From: Cardinalis cardinalis
Taxonomy: Eukaryota > Chordata > Aves > Passeriformes > Cardinalidae
Direction of reading: 5' to 3'
DNA length: 64,000 nucleotides
Assembly: GCA_014549065.1 (NCBI GenBank)
Contig: JACDOX010000167.1
Span: 1,550,849 to 1,614,848 of the forward strand
Below are positions 49,101 through 59,303 of the stretch, in pieces. A program made the translations under genes and the position numbers. The notes beneath the pieces are model-generated. The model made no database searches, had not been told where the DNA came from, and saw only the letters and a program-made list of their open reading frames with translations. Numbering within the stretch: position 1 is the first letter of the stretch; each line of letters begins with the position of its first letter.

Positions 49101-52100
49101 CCTGTGGTGCAGTTTTGGCTTTGCTCACCACAGCTAATCTCAACAATTTGCTTCTCTCCACAGGGCCCTCCACAAAGTTGCTGCATAGCCTCTACAGCAA
49201 GATCAGCCAGTACACAGAGCTCACTAACCACACCATGCGGTTCAATGCGTTCATCTTTGGCCTCCTCAAGTAAGCAGGACCCCTGGGGTGGCTGCATGTC
49301 CCTGTCCAGGGCTGGCAGCAGCTGTTGGTCCTTGACTGCAGGCAGGCACAATTGACCATGAAAAAAACTTAAGAATCTGGGAAGCCATTTCCCAGAAGCA
49401 AGCTAGNGAAGGAAGAAGCTGTGAGCCTCAGAGAACTCTTTCCAGGTCAGGAGTGAGAATGAGTGGCTGTAGCCAAGTGAAGAACTGGGTCAGTCTGTTT
49501 TAGCCCCAAAACATCAGGTGAGAAAACTCTGTCCAACTTCATATGAGGTTAGACATAATATATGTATGAGTTACTTTTGGAAATTCCTCTTTAAACCACT
49601 GTTTCCTGGAGCTGCAGTGGATCCCAAGGCATGAGGTTCTGAAGGAGAAATTGCCCTGGTCCAAGACTCCAGACTGGCCCTTCTAGTTTGCATAAGGAAT
49701 GTGCACACTCTGCTATGTTTAAGAAAGGAAGGCAGTAATATGTTTCNGTGGGTGAAGGGACAAGCACTGCTAGGATGATGTGTCCCTGCTCCTCTGTGGC
49801 GGTCAGCAAGAGCTCTGGCAGTGGCAACAGAATTCCCAAGATCTCCAGATGTTGTAGAATTCCTTCAGGCAGGAACAAGCTCTGCCCTGCTCTCCCCACA
49901 CAGGGAGAACAGGGAGGAACATGCCCATTCTCCTCCACTGGCATATCTTGAGCTGAGCCATCAGCACTGGTCTTTGTTTTGTAGGTCATTTGCCTCTTCC
50001 ACAGCAGCCTCTTTTCAGCAAAACAAAGCTCTATCAAGGACATAGGAGTAGAACAGTGAGGAATCTTGCTGCAAACACAGTTATTTGTGGTTACAGTTGC
50101 ACATGTAAAGCCATGTAGATGTTCAGTGACAGGNTGAGTGTCTGTGATCAAGGCATGCTGGTGGTAGCAAGCTACTGTCCTTTCCCTGAGGTTCACAAGC
50201 TCATGCTTTGTAAATGCCCTTTTCCAGCCACACTTCTTGTGGAAGAACAGTGAGGATGAATGGGTTTAATAGATTTTCACTGTTTCTTTCTTACCCTGCT
50301 AATTTTCCATTCCTGCAGTATCCGGTCCTTGGAGTTCTGGTTCAACCACCTTTACAACCATGAAGGTAAGAGCCTGAACGCTGTGGGCTGCAGTGGGAGC
50401 CAAATTCTGCACACAAATAGAGCATGGGGTGGAAATGTGTTTCTCTTGTTGCTCTCTCAGCTTGGGCTGCTCTTCTCTGTCCTGAGGTGAAGGACTAAGC
50501 TATTGGCCAGTCTCAATGTAGCAGGGAAATCCCAGGTGGAAGTCCAAGCATCATGCAGCTCCTCCCACCTGAACCTGGACTTCCATTTTCCTTCCCACTC
50601 ACAGCTAGTACCCGAGGGTTTCTGTGCAGATCCCTTAGTCTGTCTGCAGGAGATCAGATCTATGCCTCCCCAAATTTNTATGTTCCCTGCCCAGTGCCTG
50701 AGAGTTTTGTGTACCTGGAGATGTGCACACTTACCTGAAACTTTTCAGGCATGGAAAATAGGAAGAAGTGGAAAGGAAAACGTGACATACAAAAAGCAGA
50801 TCTTACTGGATGTATCTGTTTTATACTAGGATAGGATAGGATAGGATAGGATAGGATAGGATAGNNNNNNNNNNNNNNNNNNNNNNNNNNNNNNNNNNNN
50901 NNNNNNNNNNNNNNNNNNNNNNNNNNNNNNNNNNNNNNNNNNNNNNNNNNNNNNNNNNNNNNNNNNNNNNNNNNNNNNNNNNNNNNNNNNNNNNNNNNNN
51001 NNNNNNNNNNNNNNNNNNNNNNNNNNNNNNNNNNNNNNNNNNNNNNNNNNNNNNNNNNNAATAGAATAGAATAGAATAGAATAGAATAGAATAGAATAGA
51101 ATAGAATAGAATAGAATAGAATAGAATAGAATAGAATAGAATAGAATAGAATAGGGTCTGTGCTTAATCTGGCTTTCTGAAGCAGAAGGCAGCCATCTAT
51201 TAGACCATAATTAAGATCGGGAAGTGTGAGCAAAAGCTGGGGCTGTCAGATTATTCCCATCTTTCTTCCATGGCATTTGGTGATAGAGGTCATCTGGGCT
51301 GATAGTTTGCCAGGCAAGTCCTGGCTGCAGCTACAACTGGAAAGCTCTGTGTGGGGCAGTTTGCTTAGAGGTCACAGAGCATCTGGTTCTCCCTGACCCA
51401 GGCCTAAGCCTCACACTGTNACCAAAAACTGGTGTGCATCTCCTTTCCTCATAGTTTCAGCAGCTTCATGGTGGCTTGGCAATGGTGGCAAGAGCGTCTC
51501 CTCTAATTAATGTCTTTTCCTACAGACATCATCCTGGCACACTATCAGCCAGTGGGCTTCTTGTGCCTGTCTCACAGTGTGTGCCAACCTCTTTTTGAGG
51601 AGCTCCTGCTCCTACTCCAGCCTCTCTCCCTGCTGCCATTCAACCTAGACCTCCTCTTCGAGCACCACCTGATGCAGATGGGCAAAGAGCAGCAGCAGCA
51701 AAAGGAGCTGCTGCGTGTGAAGCAGGACCTGCTGCTTTCCGTGCACTCCACCCTGCAGCTGATGCGGACCCGGGGCAGCAGTGAAGATCCTGATGGCTGC
51801 AGCACCGCCCCTGAAACATGCCAAGGGGGTGCCAGAGATGGTGACATCTCACCAGGGCACAGCCCGCAGCAAGCTGTGAGTGAGAAGAGAGTCAAGGGAG
51901 TGGGGGCCTCCTGCGGAGAAGGTGACAGGGAGGAAGAGCAGAGCAAGATTCGAGAAAGCACTTGGGAGGGGAAGAAGGACAAGCAGGCAGGCTGGTGGTA
52001 CCAGCTAATGCAGACCTCTCAGATTTACATTGAGAGTTCAGCCGAAGGCTCAAAGTTCATCCGCTCTGAGAAGAAGAAAGCAGCTTTGAATCCTGCACCC

Positions 52101-53771
52101 CAGTCAGTGGAGACCCAGAAGGCACCACCTCCCCGAGAAGGAGTGGTGGAGGGTGCNGAGGCTTGTCCCATTGCTGAGGGCACCTTGGAGGAGAGGCCCA
52201 AGGCAGCCAGCAAGCCAAGTCCTGAAGCCGTGGAAGAGCCTTTGGAAAAGCCCCAGCAAGTAGCGGTCGGTGAAGAGGTGAAGGAACGGAGCTGGCCCTT
52301 CTGGATGGGCAGCCCCCCAGACTCTGTGCTTACGGAGCTAAAGCGCAGCAAGGAGAAGGAGGCTCAGCAAAGAGTGGGAGCAGCAGCAGCAACTCCCCAA
52401 GAGGACAGCAGCACCAGTGCATCAGAGGGCAGCCAGCCCATCAAGTGGGGACACTTGTTTGGGTCCAGGAAGGTACAAAAAGAGCCCANACAACCAAACA
52501 GGTAAGGGCAGGGGTGGTTTGGGACTGAGAAGGGCTGGTTAACCTGGTGTATGGCAGTACAGGTGGAAGTCAGGCCATGAGCTGACCGCTGGGCTACACC
52601 AGGGTGGTACATCAAGGGTCTGTAACCCTGCTCAGTCCTGCAGCCTGCCTTAATTNCTCTCATTTCCTTGCTCAGTCTGTCTCATAGGCTTTCCTCTTCT
52701 ACCTGAGCTCTGTCACTGCCTTAGCATCTAAACCTTGCTACATGGCCCCATTATCACCCCATCCCTCCCAAAACCACATGTTGAGAACAGAACATAGAAC
52801 CATGTTGCTTACAACAGGTGTGGGGGAAGGGTGAGGTTGCCTCCAGTAGCTGAGACCCCTGTGCACTGCCTCTNTCTTTATACACCCTTACTGCTCCTGA
52901 AAATGACCACTGCAAATGTCCTTCCCAGTCCAGGCTGTGGTGTTACATCTGAGCCCTCCCTGCCTGGAGACCTGGGGCGCTGCCTAGCAGTGCACTTAGT
53001 GCNTGAAGCCAAACCTCTAAGGCGTGACCTTGCCACGAGAGCACCTGCTCCGTTTCCCTGGGTGCACTTTCCTGCCACTGACTGCTTCTGTCTCCTCCTT
53101 CCAGGTTGCCCTCTGGCTGGCTGAGCTTGGACAAGTCTGTCTTCCAGCTGGTGGCCCAGACAGTTGGGGCTAGCATGTGGCGTGAAGCAGCCCCAGAGCC
53201 AGACCCTCCCCATCCAGAACCACCTGAGGCACCTGCTGTGGCACGACCAGTCCAGGGGATGTCTCCTCAGCCTACCTGGTGAGTGACACCAAGTGGACAA
53301 TCCTTCAGGTGCTAGAATGTGTTAGGCTGAGGGTGGCATGGCTCTACCTGTTGAAGTTTGCCTGGCCCCCTTTATAGTCATGGACCAGAGAATGGTTTGG
53401 GGCAGTGATGCAGCTTGTGCATGGATCCACCACAACTCTGCAATCTGCAGGTGATGGGGAGCTGTGGGGGAGCTGTGAGCCTGGATGGGGAGGAAGCAGG
53501 GGGTATTTTCCTCTCCCCCTTGGCTGTGGTGGTACCTGGGTGGGGTGGGTGTCCTGAGGTGAGCTAACCCTACTTTCCTTCTGCCTGCAGTGAGGTGAAA
53601 GCTCTTTGCCATCACATTGCCACTGAAGCAGGACAACTGAGCTTCAACAAAGGGGATATTCTGCAGGTCATCTCCAAGGTGGATGGTGACTGGCTGCAGT
53701 GCAGCCTTGGCTCTGAGAAGGGACTGGTGCCCATCATGTACGTCACCCACCCTGAGGACGAGGACTATTGA
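38228..53771 (+). CDS. RUSC2: RUSC2 (RUN and SH3 domain containing 2, iporin), complete coding sequence in 11 exons
   Basis: Coding segments are 38228-40193, 42470-43258, 43751-43951, 45126-45269, 46182-46258, 48311-48485, 49164-49269, 50319-50365, 51526-52501, 53105-53278 and 53591-53771. They join to 4836 bases, that is 1611 residues plus TGA, with every intron GT-AG and every phase compatible. The translation matches the human RUSC2 protein (1516 residues as I recall it) from the N-terminus to the SH3 domain. Seen: a Ser/Cys-rich disordered region (residues 1 to about 1030) with two NPF motifs (37-39, 99-101), a RUN domain (about 1035-1210), a linker with conserved short islands, and an SH3 domain (about 1553-1607). 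Known of the family: a cytosolic adaptor that binds Rab1 and GM130 at the Golgi and serves AP-4/ATG9A vesicle transport toward the cell periphery. The start ATG lies in a good context (CACCATGG). Isolated N bases leave a few residues unknown, but none forces a break. Confidence 0.97.
40194..42469 (+). other. RUSC2: RUSC2 intron between coding exons 1 and 2 (2276 bases)
   Basis: GTAAGG donor, AG acceptor, phase 1. The upstream reading frame remains open for 55 codons into it. No repeat recognised. Confidence 0.9.
42470..43258 (+). CDS. RUSC2: RUSC2 second coding exon
   Basis: 789 bases, phase 1 in and phase 1 out, encoding residues 656-918. The acceptor follows a TTTCTCTCCCTGAAG tract and the donor is GTAGGT. 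The start (GGTDSKPVVRYSKDQRPTTL) matches human RUSC2 closely; the middle is Ser/Pro-rich and more divergent. It encodes part of the disordered region before the RUN domain, including conserved pieces such as SRPSPLGSYSP-like and EYRLHSGSLPPL. An N at 42641 leaves one residue unresolved. Confidence 0.95.
43259..45125 (+). other. RUSC2: RUSC2 introns between coding exons 2-3 (492 bases) and 3-4 (1174 bases)
   Basis: Intron 43259-43750 has a long pyrimidine tract (43635-43735) before its acceptor. Intron 43952-45125 starts with the weak donor GTGCGC. Neither contains a recognisable repeat or gene. The exon 43751-43951 lies between them. Confidence 0.88.
43751..43951 (+). CDS. RUSC2: RUSC2 third coding exon
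   Basis: 201 bases, phase 1 to phase 1, encoding about residues 919-985. The peptide begins ANHLSPQALKWREYRRRNPL, nearly identical to human, and ends at NG before the next exon. The donor after the last base reads GTGCGC, which is a weak match to consensus. Because the exon is a multiple of three and flanked by equal phases, skipping it would keep the frame. Confidence 0.94.
45126..45269 (+). CDS. RUSC2: RUSC2 fourth coding exon
   Basis: 144 bases, phase 1 to phase 1, encoding about residues 986-1033, just before the RUN domain. The segment AEFCLSPDG and the following SIDLLQKK are as in human RUSC2. The N at 45197 falls in a codon that is Lys or Asn; human has Lys. The donor is a strong GTGAGT. 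A second AG four bases inside the exon (45129-45130) was not used because it breaks the frame and the homology. Confidence 0.94.
46182..46258 (+). CDS. RUSC2: RUSC2 fifth coding exon, start of RUN domain
   Basis: 77 bases, phase 1 in and phase 0 out, encoding residues 1034-1059. The peptide GLVKAINTAVDLIVAHFG followed by TSRDPGVK is the first helix region of the RUN domain and matches human RUSC2 almost exactly. RUN domains are all-helical modules that commonly bind small GTPases of the Rab and Rap families. The donor is GTATGT. Confidence 0.95.
46934..47070. repeat. Imperfect tandem duplication of about 77 bp in RUSC2 intron 6
   Basis: The series GCTGGCTGTGTTAGGCC ... ATTTCTGGAATAACACAGAA recurs as GCTGGCTGTATTTGGCC ... 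ATTTCTGGAATAACACAGAA about 77 bases later. The second halves are nearly identical. Confidence 0.85.
48311..48485 (+). CDS. RUSC2: RUSC2 sixth coding exon, RUN domain
   Basis: 175 bases, phase 0 in and phase 1 out, encoding residues 1060-1117. The peptide includes SPNVGHLILKYLCPAVRDIL and DGLKAYVLDMIIGQRRN, central RUN domain helices nearly identical to human. The N at 48460 falls in a codon that is Ser or Arg; human has Ser. The donor is GTATGG. Confidence 0.95.
49164..49269 (+). CDS. RUSC2: RUSC2 seventh coding exon, RUN domain
   Basis: 106 bases, phase 1 in and phase 2 out, encoding residues 1118-1152. It reads from PSTKLLHSLYSKISQ to NHTMRFNAFIFGLL and continues the RUN domain. The acceptor is a good CTTCTCTCCACAG and the donor is GTAAGC. 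Confidence 0.95.
50319..50365 (+). CDS. RUSC2: RUSC2 eighth coding exon (47-base small exon), RUN domain
   Basis: Only 47 bases, phase 2 in and phase 1 out, encoding IRSLEFWFNHLYNHE, identical to the human protein. The acceptor is TTCCTGCAG and the donor is GTAAGA. Skipping it would shift the frame and destroy the RUN domain, so it should be constitutive. It is too short to be found by ORF length alone. Confidence 0.93.
50827..51155. repeat. Pentanucleotide satellite (GGATA)n / (GAATA)n with internal assembly gap, in RUSC2 intron 9
   Basis: About seven GGATA units lie on the left and about nineteen GAATA units on the right. Between them 50865-51059 is 195 Ns. The true length is unknown because the gap sits inside the repeat. 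Confidence 0.95.
51526..52501 (+). CDS. RUSC2: RUSC2 ninth coding exon, end of RUN domain and variable linker
   Basis: 976 bases, phase 1 in and phase 2 out, encoding about residues 1169-1493. It opens with DIILAHYQPVGFL and a leucine-rich helix (FEELLLLLQPLSLLPF) that completes the RUN domain. It then carries a charged, low-complexity linker with three short islands conserved with human: AGWWYQLMQTSQIYI (about 1323-1337), WPFWMGSPPDSVL (about 1425-1437) and IKWGHLFGSRK (about 1474-1484). Ns at 52157 and 52488 leave one residue each unresolved. The donor is GTAAGG. Confidence 0.96.
52502..53590 (+). other. RUSC2: RUSC2 introns 52502-53104 (603 bases) and 53279-53590 (312 bases)
   Basis: Short GT-AG introns, phase 2 each, with no repeat or gene seen. 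They flank the exon 53105-53278. Confidence 0.9.
53105..53278 (+). CDS. RUSC2: RUSC2 tenth coding exon
   Basis: 174 bases, phase 2 in and phase 2 out, encoding about residues 1494-1551. It begins LPSGWLSLDKSVFQLVAQTVG, one residue class away from the human LPSDWLSLDKSMFQ, and then becomes a Pro-rich spacer before the SH3 domain. The donor is a strong GTGAGT. Confidence 0.94.
53591..53771 (+). CDS. RUSC2: RUSC2 last coding exon, SH3 domain and stop
   Basis: 181 bases encoding about residues 1552-1611 and the TGA stop at 53769-53771. It contains the whole SH3 domain: ALCHHIA in place of the usual ALYDY start, GQLSFNKGDIL for the RT-loop side, GDWLQCS at the position of the usual tryptophan pair, and GLVPIMYV for the final 3-10 helix region. 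The ALCHH variant is also present in human RUSC2, so it belongs to the family and is not damage. The chain ends with an acidic tail, EDEDY. Confidence 0.96.
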
Positions 53772-55190
53772 CACGTTCAGGAGGCCAAGCACAGTTCCCT
53801 GGGCTCCTCTGGGGTAGCCTGCCCTGCCAGAGGAACAAACACAGCTTCTTGCTAGTTTCTTACCTTTCCTGCCATTACAGAATACAGTAACTGTAGGTGG
53901 TTCCTTCTTGCTCCTCCTTGTGCAGCTGCCAAAGGCCAACTTAGCCCCCCGGGGTCTTCTGCGAGCTGCACCTCGTATTGCCAGGCATCGCCATGCATGC
54001 AGCCACACCAGGGACCGCCTGACCCCCCCCCCACCCCTCACTGTCTGCAGCACCCACAGGCCATGGACTTGTACATTACAGGAACCCAGGCAGTCCCTGC
54101 CAGGGCAGCGCTGCCCCGCTGTTGGGTGCTGGAGGTGCAGGATGCTGGCTGTCCCCTGCCTGGGGGTGGCAGTGCAGTCTGCAGCGTCCATCATCCCCGG
54201 CATCCTCAGCTGAAGGGGTGGGAGCACCCTGCATTGGCAGGGTCCCTGCGAGGCTGGGCTGATGGGTTGTGTTTACTGGGGCACTGCAAGGTAGGCTCCC
54301 TCACACTGGAGCGTCCCTGTCCTAGTGTGTTGTGGTGGTTCCTGGTGGGTTGTACCGGGACAAGTGTCCTGGCAGTGCCACACTGCAGNGCTGGGGCTGT
54401 GCGTGGCCACAGCCAGGGGAGGGGGACGGGGTATGTGTGTGAGTGTGGAGCAAAGGGCTGTGAGGGGTTGTGAGGAAGGCACGGGGTTGTTCAGTGTTAC
54501 GTAGGTCCAGGATGGGTAGTGCCACCCTGTGCAGAGATGGGTGCTTTGGGGGGAGGCCGTGTGCCCTCCACACTGGGCAGGGAACCAGCGCCTGGGAAGC
54601 CCTGGGATGCTCAGTGGAGGGCGCTGGAGGGGAGGGAATGAGGGCAGGGTCCCTGTCTGGGCTAGGGATTTGGGGGCAGTGCTCTCAGCAAGTAGATTGG
54701 GGGTGCTCCTAGAGGGAGCTGGGGAGCCTGGGGAGGGAGGGGTGGTGCTCCCTTTGGCACAGAGTTTCTGGTCTTGCTGAGCAGTGCCGTGGGGTGGGGG
54801 GGATAAGTGTTGTGCACAAACACAAGGGGATACTGGAGGTCCTGGGGTCCTTGGTAGAGGCAATGCCAGTCAACCCCTTCCTTGCCATGTTCATGCCGCC
54901 TGCTGTAGTGGGGATCTTCACCTGCCTGTCAGGTGGGGAACAGTGTTAATGAAAGGCCATGCCAGTATTTGGTGCCATGGCCGGCTTGACGCTGTTCACA
55001 GCATCGTGCCTGGGCTGGCTTCACCATGGCAAGGGGCCCTGGTCTTGCTAGGTTACCTCCTGCTTGTACATCGCTTAGCGGATGTTGCACCATATTTAAT
55101 TTGTATCTCCCTGTTAGAATGAGGTGTCTCGCCTTTATTTATTTCTTTATTTATGATGCATATTAATAAAAAAGGTGCTGATTGAGCTCC
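53772..55190 (+). other. RUSC2: RUSC2 3' untranslated region
   Basis: About 1.4 kb between the stop codon and the polyadenylation signal, with no further conserved reading frame. It is G-rich in the middle (54380-54740). It ends in an AT-rich stretch with two ATTTA pentamers (55137 and 55149), the core of AU-rich stability elements. The exact cleavage site is not visible; 55185-55195 is inferred from the usual 15-25 base spacing. Confidence 0.75.
55165..55170 (+). terminator. RUSC2: AATAAA polyadenylation signal of RUSC2
   Basis: A canonical AATAAA lies about 1.4 kb after the RUSC2 stop codon, preceded by a TGTA motif near 55101 and ATTTA repeats and followed by a GT-containing stretch. No earlier AATAAA on this strand between the stop and here was noticed. 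Confidence 0.8.
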
Positions 55191-55399
55191 CTGCTACCCA
55201 GACTTATCATTTCAGCATATCCCTGTGAAGGGTCTGTGGGTTACCTGTGCTGGGACACTGCACTGCAGGCTTCCTCCTGCATTCACCACAGNCTACACCA
55301 GACCTTCAGGAGGACATAGGTTGCCCTCAGCAGTCAGACCTGTCAGTTCAGGCCTGGGGGCTGGGGGAGTGGGCACTACAGATGATGTCTTGGGGCAGC

Positions 55400-55435
55400 A
55401 GCGCTGTTTGGGCTTCCAGCGCTGTTTGGGCTTCC
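55400..55435. repeat. Two perfect copies of an 18-bp unit
   Basis: AGCGCTGTTTGGGCTTCC occurs twice in direct contact, 55400 and 55418, shortly downstream of the RUSC2 polyadenylation signal. Confidence 0.95.
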
Positions 55436-57297
55436 TTTTGCCTTGCTTGCAGCCACCCGAGCAGCTTTCAGACAGGAGATCACACCATCTTAGCCTGGAA
55501 TCTGCTTCTCCTGGGTCATGGGAAGGGGAAGGTATAGGAGGGGTTGTGGGCTGGGACCCATAGTCTGGGACAACTTGGCCATGAGTTTCACTGTCTGTGG
55601 GTCACTCACCAGGAAGGACTCCAGAGATTCTAAACTTACACTCAAAACAAACACTGGGCCTCAAGTCCACTATGAACCCCAAGAGCCACTTCTCTTCACC
55701 CCTCAGCAGCTCAAAAGAAGGGGAGAACTCTACATGACTCCAGGCTTCGCTGCAAGAACACCATTCTGGAGTTTGTTACATCCNTGTGGACAAATGATGT
55801 GCACATATGCAGTGCATCCATCAAAACTGCTGAAAAAAATCCACAACTGAAGCAGCATAAACCCCTGTTCCAGCTGGGAGCAGCACAGAGCAGGCAGGGC
55901 CGGTACATGAGCTGCTTTGATTAAGCTCTCAGAGGGGGCAATGGTCAGGGCTGTTTGCAAGTTCCATGGAGCCAGGCTGCTCTCCCTGCATCCACTGGCT
56001 GTCCCAAAGGAGGAAGGGGACGATGTGCTGGCAAATAGCCCCCCAGGGGGCTGAGTCAGCCCTGGGGCAGGAAAGGGGATTTCCAGCTGCCTGCATTGTG
56101 GGTACTGANGCTGAGCAGCTCCCTGGGTGCTTGCTGCTGGGGTAGCCTTGGATGCAGGGGAGGCACAGAGGGGTGGTTACAGTGTCAGAGGCTGGATTTG
56201 GGATGGCTGCTATGGAATTTGGAGGTCTTCTTTGGGGTCATCTGGCTGAAGGCAAGCAGATCCAGGTTGGTGGCTATCAGACAGCCTATGGCAACGAGGA
56301 ACTGGCCACAGGGCACAAGGCCCATGAATCCTGCAAGGCTGAAAGTACACAGCAATGTGTATGGGACATTGGGACAGTATGGGACAGCACTGGAGCTGTG
56401 ACCAGGTGGCCCTGCTTGTGGCCTGGTCCTGGAGGGTCACCTGTAGGATCCTGATGGGGACATGGGCCTGTGAGCTCTAAGCAGGAAGAAGAGACACTGG
56501 ATNTCCATAGATACTCATCATGGGGGCTCCTGCTCTCTGGGGACACTGCTGGTCCAGGCCCTCATATGTCTTGAGGTGTAGAGCCAGGCCAGGGCAGCTC
56601 TGGACCAGCACCAAGATGCAGTCAGTCCTACCAGTCTCATGACACCTGGGCAGCAGCAGTGTCNTCCTCCTCCTTGCATGTATCACTGAGCTGCTGCTCA
56701 GCAAAGTTGCTCCTGGCTTCCTTTCAGATATCAAAGCAGGTCTCAGNAAAGTGCTGGGCTCTGTGGGTGAACCCTGGGAGCAGAGATTCATTGTGTGGGA
56801 AGCAAAAAGGAGCCCAGTTCCATCCTACAGCAATCTGATCTGCATGCTACAGAAGCTGGGGGAGATGACCTACATGACTGTGGGACCCAATGCTGGCAGG
56901 AGTAAAGTCATGGGGTGACAGCAGGGCTGGGGCAGATTTAGGGAGTCCAGATGGGAGTCCAGATGTGCATGACAATCTAAGGGGNAACATGTGCCAGCTG
57001 AGTGAGGGGGATCTGCTGCTGTCAAGTGCTAGGGGTTCCTGACAGGTCCCCTTGGACCTTCTCTACCCAGATCATCAGGACCTGGTTCATCCTCAGGTCA
57101 AAGGCACTGACCATGGACCCTGTGTGTCAGTGCTGAAGGAACTCTGGAGTCCATGCGTTCAATGGAAAGGCCTGATACATACTGGAAGAGAGAAGGTAAT
57201 GCCTTTCCTTCCAATGTCCTTCCTGGCAGCCACATCCCATGCTCCGACTGTAAGTGTGCAGAGGGCAGTCGCACACACACATACACACATACAATTA

Positions 57298-57430
57298 ATA
57301 GAATCAAAGAATGGTTTGGGTTTGAAGGGATATTAAAGATCATCTAATTCCACCCCTACTACTGTGGGCAGGAATGTCATTCACCAGACCAAGTTTCTCT
57401 GAGGCCCATCCAGTCCAGCCCCATCCTTGA
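57298..57430 (-). mobile_element. CR1 LINE 3'-end fragment
   Basis: ATAGAATCAAAGAATGGTTT, GGGTTTGAAGGGATATTAAA and GATCATCTAATTCCACCCC are the reverse complement of the CR1 terminus; a short CA-rich run (ACACACACATACACACAT) directly precedes it. Confidence 0.85.
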
Positions 57431-58189
57431 ACATTTAAAATCCCACAAATTTCCATTCAGCAGCTGCACCATGATGATCAGGTACTGCCAGGCTGGGGAT
57501 GGGCATGCAGGTGACTCTGTCATATTTGTGGCCACTAGTTTGTGGTCATAATACAAAGTGCAAGCTCGTATTAACCCCTGAGAGCTGTGTGTGAGCTGAA
57601 AACAGCTGAACATCCAGCTTTTGGGTCAGCCCAGCAGCAGCCTAGCCTGAGGACAGGCNGGCTCCCTGCACTGCCTCTGTCCCAGCCCGAAATCCCAGGA
57701 GCCACTTCCCAGCTCCCTGGTTGGTGTGCCCAGACGTGCGGCAGCAGGCCNGGAGGGCTGAGGCCTTGTCCAGCTGGAGGAAGGACAGCGCTGCTTTTGC
57801 AGCCCCATCCCGGGGCTCGGCTCTGAAACTGGCTCCTGCCATACTGACTTCCTCCCCTGAGCCCTTCTGTGACTCCCTCTCTGCCTCAGTGCCTCCAGCT
57901 GTACACTGAAAGCCACAAGGCCTCCTCTGAGTGAACCGCAGTGGCGCCATTGCCCACGAGCGGCCTTCACGGCCCCGCGTCCTTTTCCCTGGCTGGAACA
58001 CTTGTGGGGTGAGGGCCAGTCTGGCACCAGCAGCTCTGTGTGTTCCATGTCAGGGGAGGGCTGACAAGCCAGGTACCACTCCTGGAGAGTGTCATTCAGG
58101 GGAGGATCATGTATGAGTGCGAGCACTGACTTCCAGCTGCAGGCCNAGACCTTTCAGACACTGATTTCTTCTCTGTATTGACCAGTGAC

Positions 58190-58485
58190 AGGACCTGAGG
58201 GAACGGCCTGCAGTTGTGTCAGGGGAGATTTANGTTGNGTATTAGGAAAAGATTCTTCACCCAGAGGGTGGTTGGGCACTGGAACAAGCTCCCTGGAGAA
58301 GTGAGCACACCACCAANCCTGGCAGAGTTCAAGAAGTTTGGAGGGTGCTCTCAGGCACATGGTGTGACTCTTGCAGAAGTCCTGTGCACAGCAAAAATTT
58401 GGACCAGATAATCCATGTGGGTCCTTTCCAGCTCAGCTCATTCTGTGATTTTGTGATTCTGTGATTCAGTGATTCTCCAAGGCAT
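58190..58485 (+). mobile_element. CR1 LINE 3' end, best preserved copy in the window
   Basis: GGAACGGCCTGCAGTTGTGT, AGGAAAAGATTCTTCACCCA, GAGGGTGGTTGGGCACTGGA, GCTCTCAGGCACATGGTGTG and GGGTCCTTTCCAGCTCAGCT follow the consensus CR1 3' region without large gaps, about 290 bases. It ends in the CR1-type terminal repeat, here ATTCTGTG ATTTTGTG ATTCTGTG ATTCAGTG. No coding capacity remains. Confidence 0.95.
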
Positions 58486-59303
58486 GGCCCCAGTGCAGAG
58501 ATGCAGACCTCTTTGCACCATGGATACACCTTTGGGAACAGAAATCCCAAATGAAAGAAAGGAGCAGGGTGTAGTGCTACTGCTGGTGGTCTTCAAGCCC
58601 TCTTATGACTGGTTTGCAACACCAGGCAAGGGGAAGGAAGGTGTTAGTGTGTGGCTTTCCACATGCACCACAAGACTGAGATGAAGATGGGGAACTGAGC
58701 TCTGTGCAGGAAATATGGGCCAAACATGTTCCCANGAAAGGGCTGCCTGCTGGTGACAGCCACAACATGCTTTGTTCCCATGATATTGCATAATAAGCAA
58801 AAACGGAAAAGCTCAGGCATATCTTAATCAGCATCAAACAGGGGAATTATGTGGAAATGAGGAAACAGATAAAGCAGCACGGTCACAGTCAGGAGTGTCC
58901 TGCAATCCTGCAAAGAGTTAAGGCAGAGATTTCAGAGCTCCTGGGATCAAAAGGTAGAGATNAAGCAGCAGGAATAATGACCAGGGCCAGAGGTTATTCA
59001 AAACAGACAGGCTCCTTCAAAGAGAAGAAGTCATGTCTAGAAGACAAAAATAGTATCAGAGAGATAAGACGTAAATTCTCGATAAGGCAAACAAAAAAGT
59101 GAGCAAAGAACAGCCTGTAGAAGCAGCCAGCAGCCCNTTTTGCANACACTTCAAGAGCTCCANATCTGCTACAGTGTCTGTAGGGTAGACAGGAGAGCGT
59201 GTCTTCGCAGCAGAGTGACATCCNTGGGTTGACATGATTGCTGCAAAAATGGCTCCAGTGCCAGAGCCCTGCAAGGTTTGTAGTGAAACAGGGCACACTC
59301 TTG

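Larger units (their letters stand above)
48486..51525 (+). other. RUSC2: RUSC2 introns 48486-49163, 49270-50318 and 50366-51525
   Basis: All GT-AG. The last contains the GGATA/GAATA satellite and the 195-base gap. A 201-codon minus-strand frame at 49591-50196 lies inside the middle intron and has no recognisable product. Confidence 0.88.

Noticed and set aside
49591..50196. 201-codon minus-strand frame in RUSC2 intron 8
   Set aside because: Contains an ambiguous base and no recognisable domain; sits wholly within an intron with no splice support of its own.
53322..54227. 301-codon minus-strand frame
   Set aside because: Antisense to the last RUSC2 exon and GC-rich 3'UTR; composition and lack of any family match indicate a shadow frame.
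54273..54863. 196-codon Pro/Ser-rich minus-strand frame
   Set aside because: Antisense to the G-rich RUSC2 3'UTR; the proline bias is explained by G-richness of the other strand.
58851..59102. Lys/Arg-rich 83-codon frame, perhaps an endogenous retroviral piece
   Set aside because: No retroviral motif, LTR or primer-binding site seen nearby.
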